Assembly (NCBI GenBank): GCA_965237575.1 | Contig: CBDEGI010000004.1 | Location: forward strand, 496,001-560,000 | Direction of reading: 5' to 3' | Length of the DNA stretch: 64,000 nt | From: JAKZVK01 sp965237575 | Lineage (GTDB): Bacteria; Acidobacteriota; Terriglobia; Bryobacterales; UBA6623 | Shown: positions 62,737 through 64,000 of the stretch, one piece after another | Numbering within the stretch: position 1 is the stretch's first letter | Layout: each line of letters starts with the position of its first letter | Made by a program: the position numbers and the translations under genes | The notes under the pieces: generated by a model | Told to the model about the DNA's origin: nothing | Databases searched by the model: none | The model's input: only the letters and a program-made list of their open reading frames with translations

Positions 62737-63831
62737 CTAATATCCGGTGACTTCCTTCAGCTTGGCGAAGAAGGCTCGCTTGCGGGGCGTGACGAGGCCC
62801 CAGTTGACCGGCGGGCATTGATAGCCGTCGAGGTAGTTGCTCTCACCCGGATCGAAGTAGCCCCACGAGGCGTACTCCCCGATCGCCGAGAGCATGTTGT
62901 AGGAGGCATTGCTGAAGTCGAAGTGGTCGTCTTCGTTGAACACGATCGGCATGGGACGGTACCCGGGCACCTGGCGGGTCTGTCGCACCATCTCGGTGAT
63001 GCGCGCCGGGTCTTTCACACCGTTGCCGTGGACGAGCAGGAAGTCGGCAGCGCGGACGACGTTCTCTTCGGGCACCCTACGTCCTCCGTAGCTGGTGCTC
63101 ACCAACAAGCGGCGGCCGTCCCGGGTACGGGCCTTGGCCCGCTCGATCAACTCGTGGATGCGGTCGTCGCCGAGGATCTCGTGGTCGTACCTGCGAACGT
63201 TACATTCGTTGTTGACCTCGAGCAGGACGTTTCGATAGCCCTTAGCAAGCAGCCAGTCGACAGCGTTGTCGAGTGCGCGTTTGACGGCCGCCTCGTCACG
63301 CAAGCGTTCGTCCTGGCCGAAGTAGAACAGGCCAACGATCGCGACCATCCCAAGCTCGTCGGCGCGGTCAAGGATGCGCGTCAGCCGCGCCAGATAGGCA
63401 GGTCGCAGTTCGCCGTCGGCGGCGAAGGCCGAATTGTGCCACGGCTGGCCTTTGGAGTAGCCCTCGGGGCTGCCGCCCTGTAGGTTAATGGTGAACGCGA
63501 GCAGGCCGTGCCGCTTCCAGAGCGGCATGGCGGCCACGAACTCGTCTGTGTTGCGCGCGGCGTCCCAGCGACCGGTGTCGGGGTAGGCCCAGCGATCGCG
63601 CGTCTCGGGGTTGAGGTCGTCGAAGATACCTTGCACCATGCGCGAGTTGAACAGCAGTCCCTCGATGCGGTGGCCCTGCCAAGTGCGGCCTTCGTAGGTG
63701 TGCTTGCCGTTGATGAGGAAGCGGTCGGAGTCGATGGAGACTTCGGTGTGCGAGGGCGGCTCGCCGCCGGCAGCGATGGCCAGGGCCGCTAGGACTACGA
63801 TCAGGGATAACGCGGCAAGTGCCTTGGCCAT
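62737..63831 (-). CDS. Secreted GH5-like (clan GH-A) hydrolase
   Basis: ~364 residues with signal MAKALAALSLIVVLAALAIA. The fold reads as a TIM barrel: ADELGMVAIVGLFYFGQDER, YRNVLLEVNNECNV (general acid/base Glu after Asn, the clan GH-A NE motif) and PMPIVFNEDDHFDF (candidate nucleophile Glu). The family within GH5 and its substrate are not resolvable by eye. It ends 21 bp before pncA. A longer frame to 63999 runs into the GAGCCGT repeat and is not used. Confidence 0.75.
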   Translation of the reverse strand: MAKALAALSLIVVLAALAIAAGGEPPSHTEVSIDSDRFLINGKHTYEGRTWQGHRIEGLLFNSRMVQGIFDDLNPETRDRWAYPDTGRWDAARNTDEFVAAMPLWKRHGLLAFTINLQGGSPEGYSKGQPWHNSAFAADGELRPAYLARLTRILDRADELGMVAIVGLFYFGQDERLRDEAAVKRALDNAVDWLLAKGYRNVLLEVNNECNVRRYDHEILGDDRIHELIERAKARTRDGRRLLVSTSYGGRRVPEENVVRAADFLLVHGNGVKDPARITEMVRQTRQVPGYRPMPIVFNEDDHFDFSNASYNMLSAIGEYASWGYFDPGESNYLDGYQCPPVNWGLVTPRKRAFFAKLKEVTGY

Positions 63832-63973
63832 CCCCGTATTCTCGTTGCTGGCGTGGGGGAAGTAAACCGGTGATGGATCCGCGCAATCTCTCCGCAGGCC
63901 GCCGGGAGGATCCAGGCGCGGGCCGGTCGCGGGGACGATGCACCTAGGAGCGGCCAGAATGGGCTCAGGGCTT

Positions 63974-64000
63974 GTGCCGGACCGCTCCCTGACGGTCACG
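63974..64000 (-). repeat. Dispersed repeat, GAGCCGT family, copy 3 (partial, at window edge)
   Basis: Minus strand reads CGTGACCGTCAGGGAGCGGT then CCGGCAC, matching copies at 361 and 30076. The copy continues past the window end. Confidence 0.75.

Overview
The window is G+C-rich bacterial chromosomal DNA, most likely from an Acidobacteriota of the Solibacter/Bryobacterales type. This is an inference. It rests on the Solibacter-type (TIGR03437-like) C-terminal domain of the protein at 39115-40084, many twin-arginine or Sec-exported catabolic proteins, a PadR plus permease-prefix gene pair, and a large lipoprotein with HEAT-like repeats and a CxxCH heme site. No rRNA, CRISPR array or prophage is visible. 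One tRNA (Glu, UUC) is present.

Layout. 1-3.9 kb: end of a leucyl aminopeptidase, a fused membrane/spermidine-synthase-like protein and a secreted creatininase. 4-5.5 kb: decayed region with two broken GxxExxY genes, four copies of a hairpin repeat and the catalytic 3' end of a group II intron. 5.5-18 kb: ABC exporter, secreted ceramidase-like and amidohydrolase enzymes, bacterioferritin, RraA-like protein, PadR operon, VOC, MOSC and flavoprotein genes. 18-23 kb: B12-type radical SAM protein, then a co-directional run of esterase, NHL protein and PQQ-like propeller. 23-27 kb: VOC protein, nadA, A-type Fe-S carrier and asparagine synthetase. 27.8-35 kb: Mur-ligase-like gene with a frameshift, an ECF sigma/anti-sigma pair with a B-box membrane protein, a SelA-like gene with a nonsense codon, a PilZ-like protein and tRNA-Glu. 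35.6-49.7 kb: gamma-glutamyltransferase, sugar transferase, a secreted-protein gene split by a complete IS1380-family element, an M81 peptidase, two Tat-exported paralogues of unknown function, TerB and a sodium:solute symporter. 50-56.6 kb: a membrane protein related to M48 peptidases that has lost every catalytic residue, a PDZ-membrane-GAF gene split by an IS1380 remnant, and a mazEF pair whose toxin lacks a start codon. 56.7-64 kb: zinc-ribbon membrane protein with a C10 tract at a frameshift, methyltransferase, large heme lipoprotein, nicotinamidase and a GH5-like secreted protein.

Themes. Many genes encode exported hydrolases and propellers, fitting a soil scavenger. The window is also rich in genome decay and small mobile DNA: an IS1380 element with 5-bp target duplication, an IS1380 remnant, three miniature elements with shared inverted ends (9-10 bp direct repeats), palindromic dispersed repeats, and several genes broken by a single base. 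The single-base lesions at homopolymers could be assembly errors. The insertion and deletion events are structural and cannot be explained that way.
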